From DATARH01 sp036268425 (GTDB lineage Bacteria; Pseudomonadota; Alphaproteobacteria; ATCC43930; CGMCC-115725): a stretch of 64,000 nt of DNA. The notes beneath the pieces are model-generated. The model saw only the letters and a program-made list of their open reading frames with translations, ran no database searches and was not told the origin of the DNA. Positions 1-8,401 of this stretch are shown here, in pieces; the first letter of the stretch is position 1, and the number at the start of each line of letters is the position of its first letter. Made by a program: the position numbers and the translations under genes. The stretch covers positions 310,001 through 374,000 of the forward strand of contig DATAUE010000179.1 in NCBI GenBank assembly GCA_036268425.1, in the 5' to 3' direction.

Positions 1-2
1 CC

Positions 3-581
3 GGGGGAACGGTGCTGGCGTTTGAGCCGCAGCGCAGCTTGTTTTACCTGCTGTGTGCGAATCTGGCGCTGAACGAGCATTTCCATGTACGCGCGGTTCA
101 CGCGGCGGTCGGTGCAACCGCAGGGTCGATCCCGGTCCCGCTGCTGGATCACCGGGCCAAAATGAATTTCGGGGCCTTGTCGTTGCCGCTCTTTACCAGC
201 GGCGACCAGGTGCCGCTGATGGTGCTGGACGATTTCGACCTGCCGTCACTGCGGCTCCTCAAGGTCGACGTCGAAGGGATGGAGACCGACGTATTGCGCG
301 GCGCGCGCCGGACGATCGCGCAGCACCGCCCGCTGCTTTATGTTGAAAATGATCGGCGTGACCAATCAGAGCAGTTGATCCGGCTGATCATGGAACTCGG
401 CTACGATCTTCACTGGCATCTGCCCTTTTTGTTCAATGCCGATAATTTCCGGGGCCGCAGCGACGATATTTTTCCGAAAGTCGCTTCGATCAACATGCTG
501 TGCATACCCCAGGAAACAACCGCGAATCTCACCGGCTTTCGCCGCATAACCGGCCCCGGCGACTGGTGGAGGGACCAATAA
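3..581 (+). CDS. FkbM-family SAM-dependent methyltransferase, 5' end missing
   Basis: The reading frame is open from the left edge of the window, so the N-terminus lies outside it. The first visible residues (GGTVLAFEP) and the later LKVDVEGMETDVLRGA segment match the FkbM methyltransferase fold, in which the acidic VDVEG loop is characteristic. About 192 residues are visible and the gene ends at a TAA. Proteins of this family O-methylate sugars or other small molecules, often next to glycosyltransferases. The substrate cannot be inferred here because the upstream neighbours are not visible. The GTG at 12 is probably not the true start, because conserved sequence continues upstream of it. The family assignment is firm and the function is open. 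Confidence 0.85.
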   Translation, partial: GGTVLAFEPQRSLFYLLCANLALNEHFHVRAVHAAVGATAGSIPVPLLDHRAKMNFGALSLPLFTSGDQVPLMVLDDFDLPSLRLLKVDVEGMETDVLRGARRTIAQHRPLLYVENDRRDQSEQLIRLIMELGYDLHWHLPFLFNADNFRGRSDDIFPKVASINMLCIPQETTANLTGFRRITGPGDWWRDQ

Positions 582-606
582 GATCGCTTGACCTCGCCGG
601 CCTCGA

Positions 607-1035
607 TCAAGCCTTGGTGAAATTCAAATTGCAGGAGCGCAACTCATTGCGCGTGCCGCTGCCTGCGTTGCCGGCAAAGCGCGCGTTGACGGTGTAGTGA
701 TAAGGCGTGCCGGGACGTACCCGGCCGACCGTATAGACGATGTCGCCGGTTTTGCCGTCTACCCGCAAAAAGGCCTGTCCGTTCGGCTGAATCTGCCCGC
801 TCACGGTCGCCATCGCAGATGTCTGGACGCTGCTGAATTGGCCGAGCATCGCGCCGCTGCGAACCTGGGCGCTAAAGCGCAACGTGTAGCTTGCCGCTCC
901 ATCGGAGGCGTCGGCACAGGCGATCACGACATTCCAGACACCGTCAAAAGGAGTCGCCGGATCGGCGTCGGCAACCGAGGAGCCAACCGTCGCCAACGCC
1001 AGGACGATGGATGCCGCCGCCAGGGAATACCGCAT
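607..1035 (-). CDS. Small secreted protein of unknown function
   Basis: A 142-residue protein with a clear signal peptide: a short basic start, a hydrophobic stretch at about residues 4-21, and probable cleavage near A22-A24. The mature part begins with an FDGVWNV segment and alternates hydrophobic and polar residues, which suggests a small beta-sheet protein exported to the periplasm. It has two cysteines, at about 40 and 135, that could form a disulphide. I do not recognise the family. It lies convergent to the FkbM gene (25 bp apart) and divergent from the hydrolase at 1214. The 178-bp gap to that hydrolase must hold both promoters, and I see no clear -35/-10 pair in it. Confidence 0.6.
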   Translation of the reverse strand: MRYSLAAASIVLALATVGSSVADADPATPFDGVWNVVIACADASDGAASYTLRFSAQVRSGAMLGQFSSVQTSAMATVSGQIQPNGQAFLRVDGKTGDIVYTVGRVRPGTPYHYTVNARFAGNAGSGTRNELRSCNLNFTKA

Positions 1036-1213
1036 TGTTTCTCACTCTCCGCGCTGCTTTCGAGCGAATGCGCAAAGGTAGCCCGCACGATCCGGCACTG
1101 CCAGCATCCCCGATGATGCCGCGTCCCCGATGAGTCGCCGGCCGCGGCTTTTTATGGCAACGTTGCTGCCGCCGATGCATGGAGTCGATCGGCGGGTGAG
1201 AAAAGAGGTGCCG

Positions 1214-1990
1214 ATGGAGCGCATCGAATTGGGTGGGATCGCGGTCGAAACGATGATCACCGGCGACGGACCGCCGCTGTTGTTCCTGCATGGCGGTGAT
1301 TACGTCGCGCAGAACCAGCCGTTTCTGGACCGGTTGGCGCGAAAGTTTCGGGTCATCGCGCCGCGGCATCCCGGCTTTGGCACCACGCCGCGCCCGGCGT
1401 GGTTCCGTACTGTCGGCGACATCGCCTACCTGTATCTCGATCTGCTCGACCGTCTCGACCTTAAGGACACGCTGCTGGTCGGAGCGTCGTTTGGCGGCTG
1501 GGTCGCACTCGAAATCGCGGTGCGTTCACAGGTTCGGCTCGGCCGTCTCGTGCTGATCGACTCGCTGGGCCTCAAATTCGGCGCCCGCGACGAACGCGAC
1601 ATCGCCGACCTCTACGCGCTGCCGGCCGATGCGGTGCTGCAGCGCCTGTTTGTCGATCCGGCGGGTGTCGTGCCCGATTATACCAGCCTCGGCGACGCCG
1701 AGGCCCTGTCGATTGCGCGCGACCGCGAGGCAACCGCGCTCTATGGCTGGAAGCCGTATATGCATAATCCGGCGCTGGCGCATTGGTTGCACCGGATCGC
1801 GTGTCCGGCATTGGTGTTGTGGGGCGATCAGGACGGCGTCGTCGCGCCCGGTTATGGCGAAAAGCTCGCCGCGGCTTTGCCGGCCGGCCGCTTTATGCGC
1901 ATTCCAAACGCGGCGCATTACCCCTCGATCGAACAACCCGACGCGGTCGCCGCCGCGATCGACGGCTTTGCGCAGGAGAAGCGGCCATGA
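1214..1990 (+). CDS. Alpha/beta hydrolase
   Basis: A 258-residue alpha/beta-hydrolase. Visible elements are the oxyanion-hole HGG at 26-28, the nucleophile elbow GASFGG with Ser92, the acid in WGDQD (Asp205 or Asp207) and the catalytic His235 in NAAHYPS. The ATG at 1214 is chosen because AGAGG lies six bases upstream; an in-frame start at 1130 would add 28 residues unlike the family. The stop overlaps the ATG of the next gene (ATGA, 1987-1990), so hydrolysis is probably coupled to the flavin-dependent oxygenation encoded downstream. The substrate is unknown. Such pairs are typical of catabolic ester or ring-cleavage steps, which is an inference from context. Confidence 0.85.
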   Translation: MERIELGGIAVETMITGDGPPLLFLHGGDYVAQNQPFLDRLARKFRVIAPRHPGFGTTPRPAWFRTVGDIAYLYLDLLDRLDLKDTLLVGASFGGWVALEIAVRSQVRLGRLVLIDSLGLKFGARDERDIADLYALPADAVLQRLFVDPAGVVPDYTSLGDAEALSIARDREATALYGWKPYMHNPALAHWLHRIACPALVLWGDQDGVVAPGYGEKLAAALPAGRFMRIPNAAHYPSIEQPDAVAAAIDGFAQEKRP

Positions 1991-3162
1991 TGCAAGTCTG
2001 GCAGTTTAGCGAGATGGCCTATCACCCGGCCTGGGAACACCTGACCGATACCTACCGGGTGGTCGTTCCGAGCAAATTGTTCGATCCCAAAATCGGCGCC
2101 GATCTTTATCACCGCTATCTCGACGAGTGGGCGCTGTGCGACGAACTCGGCATCAACATTATGACCAACGAGCATCACGCCACCGCGACTTGCGCTGACA
2201 GTGTGTGCACGATCCCGATGGCGATCCTGGCGCGCGAAACCAAGAAGGTGCGCCTGCTCGCGCTCGGCATGCCGATCGGCAACCGCAACGACCCGATCCG
2301 CGTTGCCGAGGAATACTCGATGCTCGACGTGATCTCGCGCGGCCGCATCGAGATGGGTTTTGTCAAAGGCGTGCCGTTCGAGATATCGCCGGCCAATACC
2401 AACCCGGCCGATCTGGTCGAGCGCTTCTGGGAAGCGCACGATTTGATCCTGAAGGCGATGACGACGCATGACGGTCCGTTCAACTGGGAGGGCACGCACT
2501 TCCAGTACCGCAGCGTCAATGTCTGGCCGCGTCCCTACCAGCAGCCGCACCCGCCGGTCTGGACACCGGTCGGCAGCGAAGGCAGCGCCAGCGAGGCGGC
2601 GGCGCGCGGCATCACGATCGGCGTCTTGAACACCGGCTGGGTGCGCACGCCGGGGATTTTCGGCGCGTATCGCAAGAGCGCTGCGGCGGCCGGGCGCGAG
2701 ATGCGGCTCGACAACCTCGCCTACATGGCACTGATCGGGGTTGGCAAGACGCGCGAGGAAGGCTGGGCCCGTGCCGACCAGATCCTCGGCTACAGCCGCA
2801 CGTCCGGCATCGTCGCGCCGCAATTCGCCAATCCGCCAGGCTATGTGCCGGCGGCAGGGGTGGCGCAGATGCTGAAGCAAGGCGGCGCCATGGCAGCGCG
2901 TGCGACTCGCGTCCAGACCAAGGACGGCCGCCCGATCAACGCTCGCACGATCCAGGTCGAGGAGGCGATCGACGCCGGCCTCGTCTTCGCCGGCACCCCT
3001 GACGATGTGTGGGACCAGCTGAAATCATTCTACGATCATGTCGGCGGTTTCGGTCATCTGCTGATGATGGGGCAGGGGGGCTATATCAGCCATGAAGACA
3101 CCGTCGATAATCTGACGATGTTTTCGAAGGAGGTCCTGCCGCGTCTGGCAGAACTGGGGTGA
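1987..3162 (+). CDS. LLM-class flavin-dependent oxidoreductase
   Basis: A 391-residue luciferase-like monooxygenase (bacterial luciferase TIM-barrel family). It shows the usual N-terminal layout with a NEHHATATCADS loop near residue 57, and a central RIEMGFVKGVPFE stretch after the first barrel strands. These enzymes use reduced FMN or F420 to oxygenate or desaturate small organics. The start at 1987 overlaps the hydrolase stop by 4 bp (ATGA); a second ATG follows immediately at 1990. The gene is the last in its two-gene unit and faces the CoA-transferase across a 122-bp gap. That gap holds a weak CGGCGG...CCGCCG inverted repeat followed by T-rich sequence, a possible but unconvincing terminator. 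Confidence 0.9.
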   Translation: MMQVWQFSEMAYHPAWEHLTDTYRVVVPSKLFDPKIGADLYHRYLDEWALCDELGINIMTNEHHATATCADSVCTIPMAILARETKKVRLLALGMPIGNRNDPIRVAEEYSMLDVISRGRIEMGFVKGVPFEISPANTNPADLVERFWEAHDLILKAMTTHDGPFNWEGTHFQYRSVNVWPRPYQQPHPPVWTPVGSEGSASEAAARGITIGVLNTGWVRTPGIFGAYRKSAAAAGREMRLDNLAYMALIGVGKTREEGWARADQILGYSRTSGIVAPQFANPPGYVPAAGVAQMLKQGGAMAARATRVQTKDGRPINARTIQVEEAIDAGLVFAGTPDDVWDQLKSFYDHVGGFGHLLMMGQGGYISHEDTVDNLTMFSKEVLPRLAELG

Positions 3163-3284
3163 CGTTGTAACGGTTGAGTCGTCAGCGTCAGCCTTGTCGG
3201 CGGTTCGTTCAAATGTCCGACGATCCGCCGGCGAGAAATTTCTTTATTTTGCGTTTCTTTTGCATCCTCGTCTTTGTATTCCCG

Positions 3285-4511
3285 TCAAATCACCCCGGCT
3301 TCTTTTAGCGCGACCAACTCGTTTTCCGGCAGCCCGAGCCAACCGCCATACACGTCGGCATTGTGCTGACCGATCTTCGGGCTGGGGATGCTGGGCGGGC
3401 GGGGCAGGCCGTGCAGGCGCAGAGGCGTCGTCGGCACCGTGATGCGGCCGAGTTCCGGGTGATCGATTTCCTCCAGCATGCCGCGCTCGTGCATATGCGC
3501 GTCGTGCATGACCTCAGGCGCGGTGCGCACCGGCGCGCAGGGCACGCGCCCGGCCTTGCAGCGTGCGAATATCTCCATCTTGCCAAGCGTGCGGGTCCAT
3601 TCGGCGACCACCGCGTCGATCTCGTCCATATGGCCGATGCGGTCGGTGTTGGTCACGAAACGCGGGTCTTGCTGCAATTCCTCGCGGCTCATCGCCTTGG
3701 TCAGGTTCTTCCAGTGCGCCTCGGTGACGATGTGGATCGCCACATGGCCGTCATTGCTCGGATAGACGTTGTAGGGGGCGGTCGAGAGGCCGGCTTGGCG
3801 GTTGCCGGTGCGCGGCGGCGGCTTGCCGGTGCGGTGGTAGTACTCGAAGCTCGCCGAGAGGCTGGGATACACCGCTTCCTGCATCGCGACCTCGACGAGG
3901 CGGCCTTCGCCGCTGCGGTCGCGCTCATACAGCGCAGTGAGGATCGCGGCATAAAGATGGATGCCGCCCATGAAATCGACGAGGGTAGGGCCGGCCTTCA
4001 TGGGCGGCCCGTCGGGGGCGCCAGTAACACTCATGATGCCCGAGGCGGCCTGAATGGTGAGGTCCATCGCGAGGTTGTCGCGGTCCGGACCGCTGATGCC
4101 AAAACCGGTGCCGGTGGCGTAAATCAGGCGCGGGTTGATCTCGTGCAGCACATTCCACCCGGTTCCGAGACCATCCATCGTGCCCGGCGCGAAATTTTCC
4201 AGCAGCACGTCGGCGCGGCGCACCATCTCGAACAGCAATTCACGGCCGCGGGGATGCTTGAGGTTGAGCGTCACTGCCCGCTTATTCTGGTTCAGCATCG
4301 CGACGGGCAGCGTCGTGTCCTTGCCGGGCCCAGCGCGACGACGCAGCGGCTCGCCGTGCGGCGGCTCGATCTTGATCACGTCGGCGCCGCCTTTGGCCAG
4401 GAGCAGCGTGCAATAGGGGCCTTGGTAAATCTGGCCGAAATCGATAACGACGAGACCAGTGAGCGGCAGCGCCCCGGACGGTTCCCCGGATGTTCCTATT
4501 GCTGTCGGCAT
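3285..4511 (-). CDS. CaiB/BaiF (family III) CoA-transferase
   Basis: A 408-residue family III CoA-transferase, moving CoA between organic acids by a ping-pong mechanism through an aspartyl-CoA thioester. The catalytic aspartate is Asp150 in the LAMDLTIQAASG segment, preceded by the conserved LLENFAPGTMDGLG region. The start at 4511 is chosen because AGGAG lies seven bases upstream; upstream in-frame ATGs give a low-complexity Arg/Ala extension. It follows the amidohydrolase at 4571-6028 by about 60 bp on the same strand, so the two probably form an operon acting on a carboxylic acid released by the hydrolase. The acyl substrate cannot be read from sequence. Confidence 0.9.
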   Translation of the reverse strand: MPTAIGTSGEPSGALPLTGLVVIDFGQIYQGPYCTLLLAKGGADVIKIEPPHGEPLRRRAGPGKDTTLPVAMLNQNKRAVTLNLKHPRGRELLFEMVRRADVLLENFAPGTMDGLGTGWNVLHEINPRLIYATGTGFGISGPDRDNLAMDLTIQAASGIMSVTGAPDGPPMKAGPTLVDFMGGIHLYAAILTALYERDRSGEGRLVEVAMQEAVYPSLSASFEYYHRTGKPPPRTGNRQAGLSTAPYNVYPSNDGHVAIHIVTEAHWKNLTKAMSREELQQDPRFVTNTDRIGHMDEIDAVVAEWTRTLGKMEIFARCKAGRVPCAPVRTAPEVMHDAHMHERGMLEEIDHPELGRITVPTTPLRLHGLPRPPSIPSPKIGQHNADVYGGWLGLPENELVALKEAGVI

Positions 4512-4570
4512 TCCTGCGCTCCTGGCTGGCATCAATCGGATTCTGCGCCGGCGGCGCCGGCCGGCGCAAG

Positions 4571-6028
4571 CTATCGTGCTTCCGCCTGCATCTGCTGGCG
4601 ACGCAGGGCGCGACCGGGCCGCTCGCCAGAAGGCTTGCCGCCGGACCACACCGGGCGGCCGTTGACAAAGACATGCTCGATGCCGGCGGCCGGGGTCATC
4701 GGCTCGGCGAAGGTAGCACGGTCAATGACGCTGTCCGCGTTGAACACGCACAGATCGGCATAAGCGCCGGCACGCACGACGCCGCGCCCGGTCAACCCAA
4801 AACGGGCGGCCGACAACCCGGTCATTTTGTGCACCGCGGTTTCGAGGCTGAACAGCCCGACTTCGCGGCAATAATGCCCGAGCACCCGCGGAAACGTGCC
4901 CCACAGGCGCGGGTGTGGATGAACGTCGTGCGGCAGCCCGTCCGAGCCGATCATTGTGTGGTCAAAGGCCAGCACGCGCCGCACGTCGGCCTCGTCCATC
5001 ATCCAGTAGATCGCGCCGGCCGGCTGCAACCGCTCGGCCGCTTCGAAAACACCGATGCCCCAATCATGCGCAATGTCACTCAGTTCGCGCCCGGCCTGCT
5101 CCGGCGCCGCTTTCGACCAGGTAATTAGCACCTTTAGCGCATCTTCGACGCGCTGTGCCCGCAAGACGGTTGAAGAGGCGATATAGGGATAGGCGTCGAG
5201 GCCGATTTCCTGGTTTGCCATTGCCGCGGCGATTTTAGGCAAGGTCTCGGCGGTGCGGCCGAAATTGGCGACACCGGTGGTTTTGTGGTGTGAGATCACC
5301 ACCGGCACCCGGACCGCCTGCCCGACATGGAAGCTTTCGTCGAGGCTGGCAAGCACGTGCTCGGCCTCGTCGCGCATATGCGTGGTGTACACCGCGCCGG
5401 CCCCTTGCAGCCGTTCCGCCAGCGCCTCAATTTCCGCCGGTGGTGCCGATGAGGCCGGGGCGTAAAACAACCCCGTCGACATCCCAACCGCGCCCGCATC
5501 GAGCGCCTCCTGCAAGCGCTCGCCCATGCGGGCAATCTCCGCGGCGCTGGCGGGGCGATCAAGATCGGGCATCGCACCGACCCGCAGAGTCGAATGGCCG
5601 GCTAGGCAGGCAGCGTTGATCGCTGCCGGGTTCCTATCGAGCGCCGCGAGGTAGTCGGCAAAGCGGGGGTAGGCGTAATCGGCAGCGTCGCCAAGCAGGT
5701 CGAGCGGTGGCGGTGGCGCATGATCGACAGACAGCGGGGCGAGGCTGATCCCGCAATTCCCGGTGATGACCGTCGTGACGCCCTGGCTGGCCTTGGCCGA
5801 CATTTCTGGTGAGGCGAACAGGGCGCGGTCGTCATGCGTGTGCACGTCGATAAAGCCCGGCGCAACGATTCGGCCCGACACATCGATGTCGCGCGCTCCC
5901 GCAGTCTTCGCCAAATTGCCGAGTGCGACGATCCGGTCGCCGGCAATCGCAACATCGGCGCGGAACCGGGCTGCGCCCGAGCCGTCGATTACCGTGCCGC
6001 CCCGCAATATCCAGTCGGTCACTGCCAT
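4571..6028 (-). CDS. N-acyl-D-amino-acid deacylase (D-aminoacylase) family amidohydrolase
   Basis: A 485-residue amidohydrolase of the D-aminoacylase subfamily. Metal and catalytic residues all appear: HTH at 63-65, Cys92 in GNCG, a His in TTHMRDE (217), a His in ISHHKTTG (247) and Asp363 in IGSDGLPHD. These match in order and spacing the Cys96/His220/His250/Asp366 set described for Alcaligenes D-aminoacylase. It should deacylate N-acyl-D-amino acids in the cytoplasm. The ATG at 6028 has the AGAAGG motif only one base away; the in-frame GTG at 6022 has better spacing (seven bases) and may be the true start. The ribosome-binding site sits in a duplicated 27-bp unit. Confidence 0.88.
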   Translation of the reverse strand: MAVTDWILRGGTVIDGSGAARFRADVAIAGDRIVALGNLAKTAGARDIDVSGRIVAPGFIDVHTHDDRALFASPEMSAKASQGVTTVITGNCGISLAPLSVDHAPPPPLDLLGDAADYAYPRFADYLAALDRNPAAINAACLAGHSTLRVGAMPDLDRPASAAEIARMGERLQEALDAGAVGMSTGLFYAPASSAPPAEIEALAERLQGAGAVYTTHMRDEAEHVLASLDESFHVGQAVRVPVVISHHKTTGVANFGRTAETLPKIAAAMANQEIGLDAYPYIASSTVLRAQRVEDALKVLITWSKAAPEQAGRELSDIAHDWGIGVFEAAERLQPAGAIYWMMDEADVRRVLAFDHTMIGSDGLPHDVHPHPRLWGTFPRVLGHYCREVGLFSLETAVHKMTGLSAARFGLTGRGVVRAGAYADLCVFNADSVIDRATFAEPMTPAAGIEHVFVNGRPVWSGGKPSGERPGRALRRQQMQAEAR

Positions 6029-6033
6029 TCCTT

Positions 6034-6087
6034 CCTTCTCTGCCGCGAGCGATCCCCCGGCCTTCTCTGCCGCGAGCGGCCCCCCGG
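6034..6087. repeat. 27-bp tandem duplication carrying the aminoacylase ribosome-binding site
   Basis: Two adjacent 27-bp units (6034-6060 and 6061-6087) differ at only two positions and both begin ccttctctgccgcgagcg. Read on the minus strand each ends in GCAGAGAAGG, the Shine-Dalgarno-like motif of the gene starting at 6028, so the duplication copies the ribosome-binding region. Confidence 0.8.
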
Positions 6088-6102
6088 CTTTGCCGGAAAC
6101 AC

Positions 6103-6133
6103 AAAGGGCCTAGCCGTTTCCGGCTAAGCCCTT
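6103..6133 (-). terminator. Intrinsic terminator-like hairpin after tRNA-Ala
   Basis: On the minus strand, seven bases past the tRNA CCA end, a 13-bp stem (one G-U wobble) closes a GAAA tetraloop and is followed by a short T-containing tract. This is the expected position for termination of the tRNA-Ala transcript. The T tract is weak. Confidence 0.65.
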
Positions 6134-6140
6134 GGTAGGT

Positions 6141-6216
<76 letters not shown>

Positions 6217-6315
6217 TTGCCGTTGCGCGGCGGCCGGGAAGTTAGGAAGGGGCGGGCGCCGCAGCAAGGGAAAAATCGCGAGCGGCGCTCTACGCCGGTT
6301 ACAGCCGCGGTCCGG

Positions 6316-6684
6316 TCAGGATTCTTCCTCCTCGACGTTGTCGATGACCTCGGCCATGTCGTCCTCGTCCTCGCCGAGTTCGGAAGCGTCCTCGATCAGT
6401 TCCTCTTCCTCGTCCTCGGTCTCTTCCAACGGTACGGTCTCCTCGTCCTCGTCGGCGACTTCCACCTCGTCGGCTTCGACGTCGACATCGGCGTCATCGG
6501 CATCGACCGGCGCCGGCGCCTTTTCGACAGGCGCCGCCGGGCGGGCGCGGCGTGCCCGCAGGAAGGCGTCGGGATCGAACGGCGTACTGCATTTCGGGCA
6601 GACGATCGGATCACGCTGCAAGTCATAGTAGCGGGCGCCACAGCTCGGGCAGATATGCTTGCTGCCCCATTCGGGTTTGGCCAA
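6316..6684 (-). CDS. TIGR02300 (FYDLN acid domain) zinc-ribbon protein
   Basis: A 122-residue protein starting from a TTG codon, supported by AGGAG six bases upstream and because LAKPEWGSKH is the family's conserved N-terminus. A zinc ribbon (Cys12, Cys15, Cys29, Cys32) surrounds the YYDLQ version of the FYDLN signature. The last 65 residues are almost entirely acidic (runs of D and E), which gives the family its name. The function is unknown; it is an alphaproteobacterial protein usually adjacent to aroA, as here, where it is divergent. An alternative start at 6786 would add a 34-residue extension absent from relatives. Confidence 0.88.
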   Translation of the reverse strand: MAKPEWGSKHICPSCGARYYDLQRDPIVCPKCSTPFDPDAFLRARRARPAAPVEKAPAPVDADDADVDVEADEVEVADEDEETVPLEETEDEEEELIEDASELGEDEDDMAEVIDNVEEEES

Positions 6685-6797
6685 AGACGGCTCCTGTCGG
6701 TTCCAGTGATCGGGTGCGGCTGTCAGGTGCGGCGCGGTGTCGTTGTCAGCTGCTCGGTGGTCGCGAATTGCCGGCGCCATTGCCACAGCCGCTGCGG

Positions 6798-6848
6798 CCT
6801 GTCAAAACAAATGACCTGTCACAACAGATGCCCTGTCCAAAACAGGTG
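6798..6848. repeat. Three tandem 17-bp imperfect repeats in the TIGR02300/aroA divergent region
   Basis: Units are cctgtcaaaacaaatga (6798-6814), cctgtcacaacagatgc (6815-6831) and cctgtccaaaacaggtg (6832-6848). They share CCTGTC-A-AACA at fixed 17-bp spacing. They are the only striking structure in the 337-bp stretch 6685-7021 between the two divergent genes. Three phased copies suit a multimeric DNA-binding protein, but no regulator family is recognisable from the motif. Confidence 0.7.
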
Positions 6849-7021
6849 CGTCGAGGCGGATGTCCGACGCAGCGGGCTGTGCCGGCGTTGGCGGCGGCAT
6901 GTAGGATGTCGGTGCTGCGGCTGCAAGATGCCCTTGCCGCTTTTTGCTGCGAGGATGTCGCGTGGCCGTCGCGGCGGCCCGCTGGACCCATTTCCGCTGT
7001 TCCTTTTCGCGAGTCGATAGC

Positions 7022-8371
7022 ATGCCTGACGATCACACGCTTTCCGGTTCGGCGCCGCTGACCGCGGCGCGTGCGGCCGCGCCACTCTCCGGTACGGTCG
7101 CTGTGCCCGGCGACAAATCGATTTCGCACCGCGCGCTGATGCTGGGGGCGCTCGCGGTCGGGCGCACCGAAATTACCGGGTTGCTCGAAGGCGAGGACGT
7201 GCTGCGCACCGCCGCGGCGATGCGGGCGATGGGGGCCGGCATCAGCCAGGAGGCGGAGCGCTGGATCGTCGACGGCGTCGGGATCGGCGGCCTCGGCGAA
7301 CCCGACGATGTGCTCGACCTCGGCAATTCCGGGACCTCGGCGCGGCTGCTGCTCGGCATTCTCGCGACGCATCCCTTCACCAGCTTTGTGACCGGTGACG
7401 GGTCGTTGCGCGGCCGGCCGATGGGCCGCGTTATCGACCCGCTGTCGCGCTTTGGTGCGTTGTTCCGCAGCCGGGAGGGTGGCCGGCTACCATTGGCGGT
7501 GAGCGGCACGGCAAGCCCGGTGCCGGTGGTCTACCGGTTGCCGGTGCCGTCGGCTCAGGTCAAATCGGCGGTATTGCTGGCCGGCCTCAACACGGCGGGC
7601 ATGACGACCGTCGTTGAGCCGCAGGCGACGCGCGACCATACCGAACGGATGCTGCAGCATTTTGGGGCGGCAATCAGCGTCGAGCCGGGGCCGGACGGCG
7701 CGCGGCACATCACGCTGACCGGGCAGCCGGAACTGGTCGCGGCGCCGATCGTGGTGCCGGGCGATCCGTCATCGGCGGCGTTTCCGCTGGTCGCGGCGTT
7801 GCTGGTGCCAGGTTCCGACATCGTCATCGCCAATGTCGGGCTGAACCCCTCGCGCACCGGCCTCCTGCTGTGCCTGCGCGAAATGGGTGCCGACATCGAA
7901 TTTGAAAACGAGCGCAGCGCTGGCGGCGAACCGGTGGCGGATCTGCGGGTGCGCGCCGGGATGCTAAGCGGCGCCGACATCCCGCCGGAACGGGCACCCT
8001 CGATGATTGACGAATATCCGGTGCTCGCAGTGGCGGCGTCCTGCGCCCGCGGCCGCACCATCATGCGTGGTCTTGCCGAATTGCGCGTCAAGGAAAGCGA
8101 CCGTCTCACCGGTATCGCCGAGGGACTGCAGCGTTGCGGCGTCAAAGTCGCGGTCGAGGGTGACGATCTGATTATCGACGGCGACGGCGGCCCACCGGCG
8201 GGCGGCGCATTGATCGCTACTCGGCTCGACCACCGCATGGCGATGGCGTTTCTGGTGCTGGGCCTGGCGGCGCGCGATCCGGTACGGATCGATGATGCGC
8301 GGCCGATCGCCACGAGTTTTCCCGATTTCGTGCCGCTGATGGCACGACTCGGCGTTGGCTTTACGGCGTAA
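7022..8371 (+). CDS. aroA: 5-enolpyruvylshikimate-3-phosphate synthase
   Basis: A 449-residue EPSP synthase that joins shikimate-3-phosphate and phosphoenolpyruvate in the shikimate pathway. Conserved blocks are GDKSISHR (Lys32), GNSGTSARLL (101-110), GRPMGRV, SAQVKSAVLL, RDHTERML, the PSMIDEYP segment, RVKESDR and LDHRMAMAF. The overall sequence resembles the alphaproteobacterial CP4-like (class II) branch, but the glyphosate-contact position carries Gly104, where CP4 has alanine in its GNAATG motif. The start at 7022 is the first Met before the conserved region; its ribosome-binding site is weak. It precedes cmk by 30 bp, the usual alphaproteobacterial order. Confidence 0.97.
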   Translation: MPDDHTLSGSAPLTAARAAAPLSGTVAVPGDKSISHRALMLGALAVGRTEITGLLEGEDVLRTAAAMRAMGAGISQEAERWIVDGVGIGGLGEPDDVLDLGNSGTSARLLLGILATHPFTSFVTGDGSLRGRPMGRVIDPLSRFGALFRSREGGRLPLAVSGTASPVPVVYRLPVPSAQVKSAVLLAGLNTAGMTTVVEPQATRDHTERMLQHFGAAISVEPGPDGARHITLTGQPELVAAPIVVPGDPSSAAFPLVAALLVPGSDIVIANVGLNPSRTGLLLCLREMGADIEFENERSAGGEPVADLRVRAGMLSGADIPPERAPSMIDEYPVLAVAASCARGRTIMRGLAELRVKESDRLTGIAEGLQRCGVKVAVEGDDLIIDGDGGPPAGGALIATRLDHRMAMAFLVLGLAARDPVRIDDARPIATSFPDFVPLMARLGVGFTA

Positions 8372-8401
8372 TCGCTGCTTGACGCGATAAAGGCGCGCGC
8401 A

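Noticed and set aside
1107..1133. Two copies of TCCCCGATGA 17 bp apart before the hydrolase
   Set aside because: Only ten bases match and the site is about 80 bp upstream of the start, so chance similarity is likely.
3363..4763. A long plus-strand frame opposite the CoA-transferase
   Set aside because: It is a high-GC antisense shadow with no domain; the minus strand encodes a full CaiB/BaiF enzyme.
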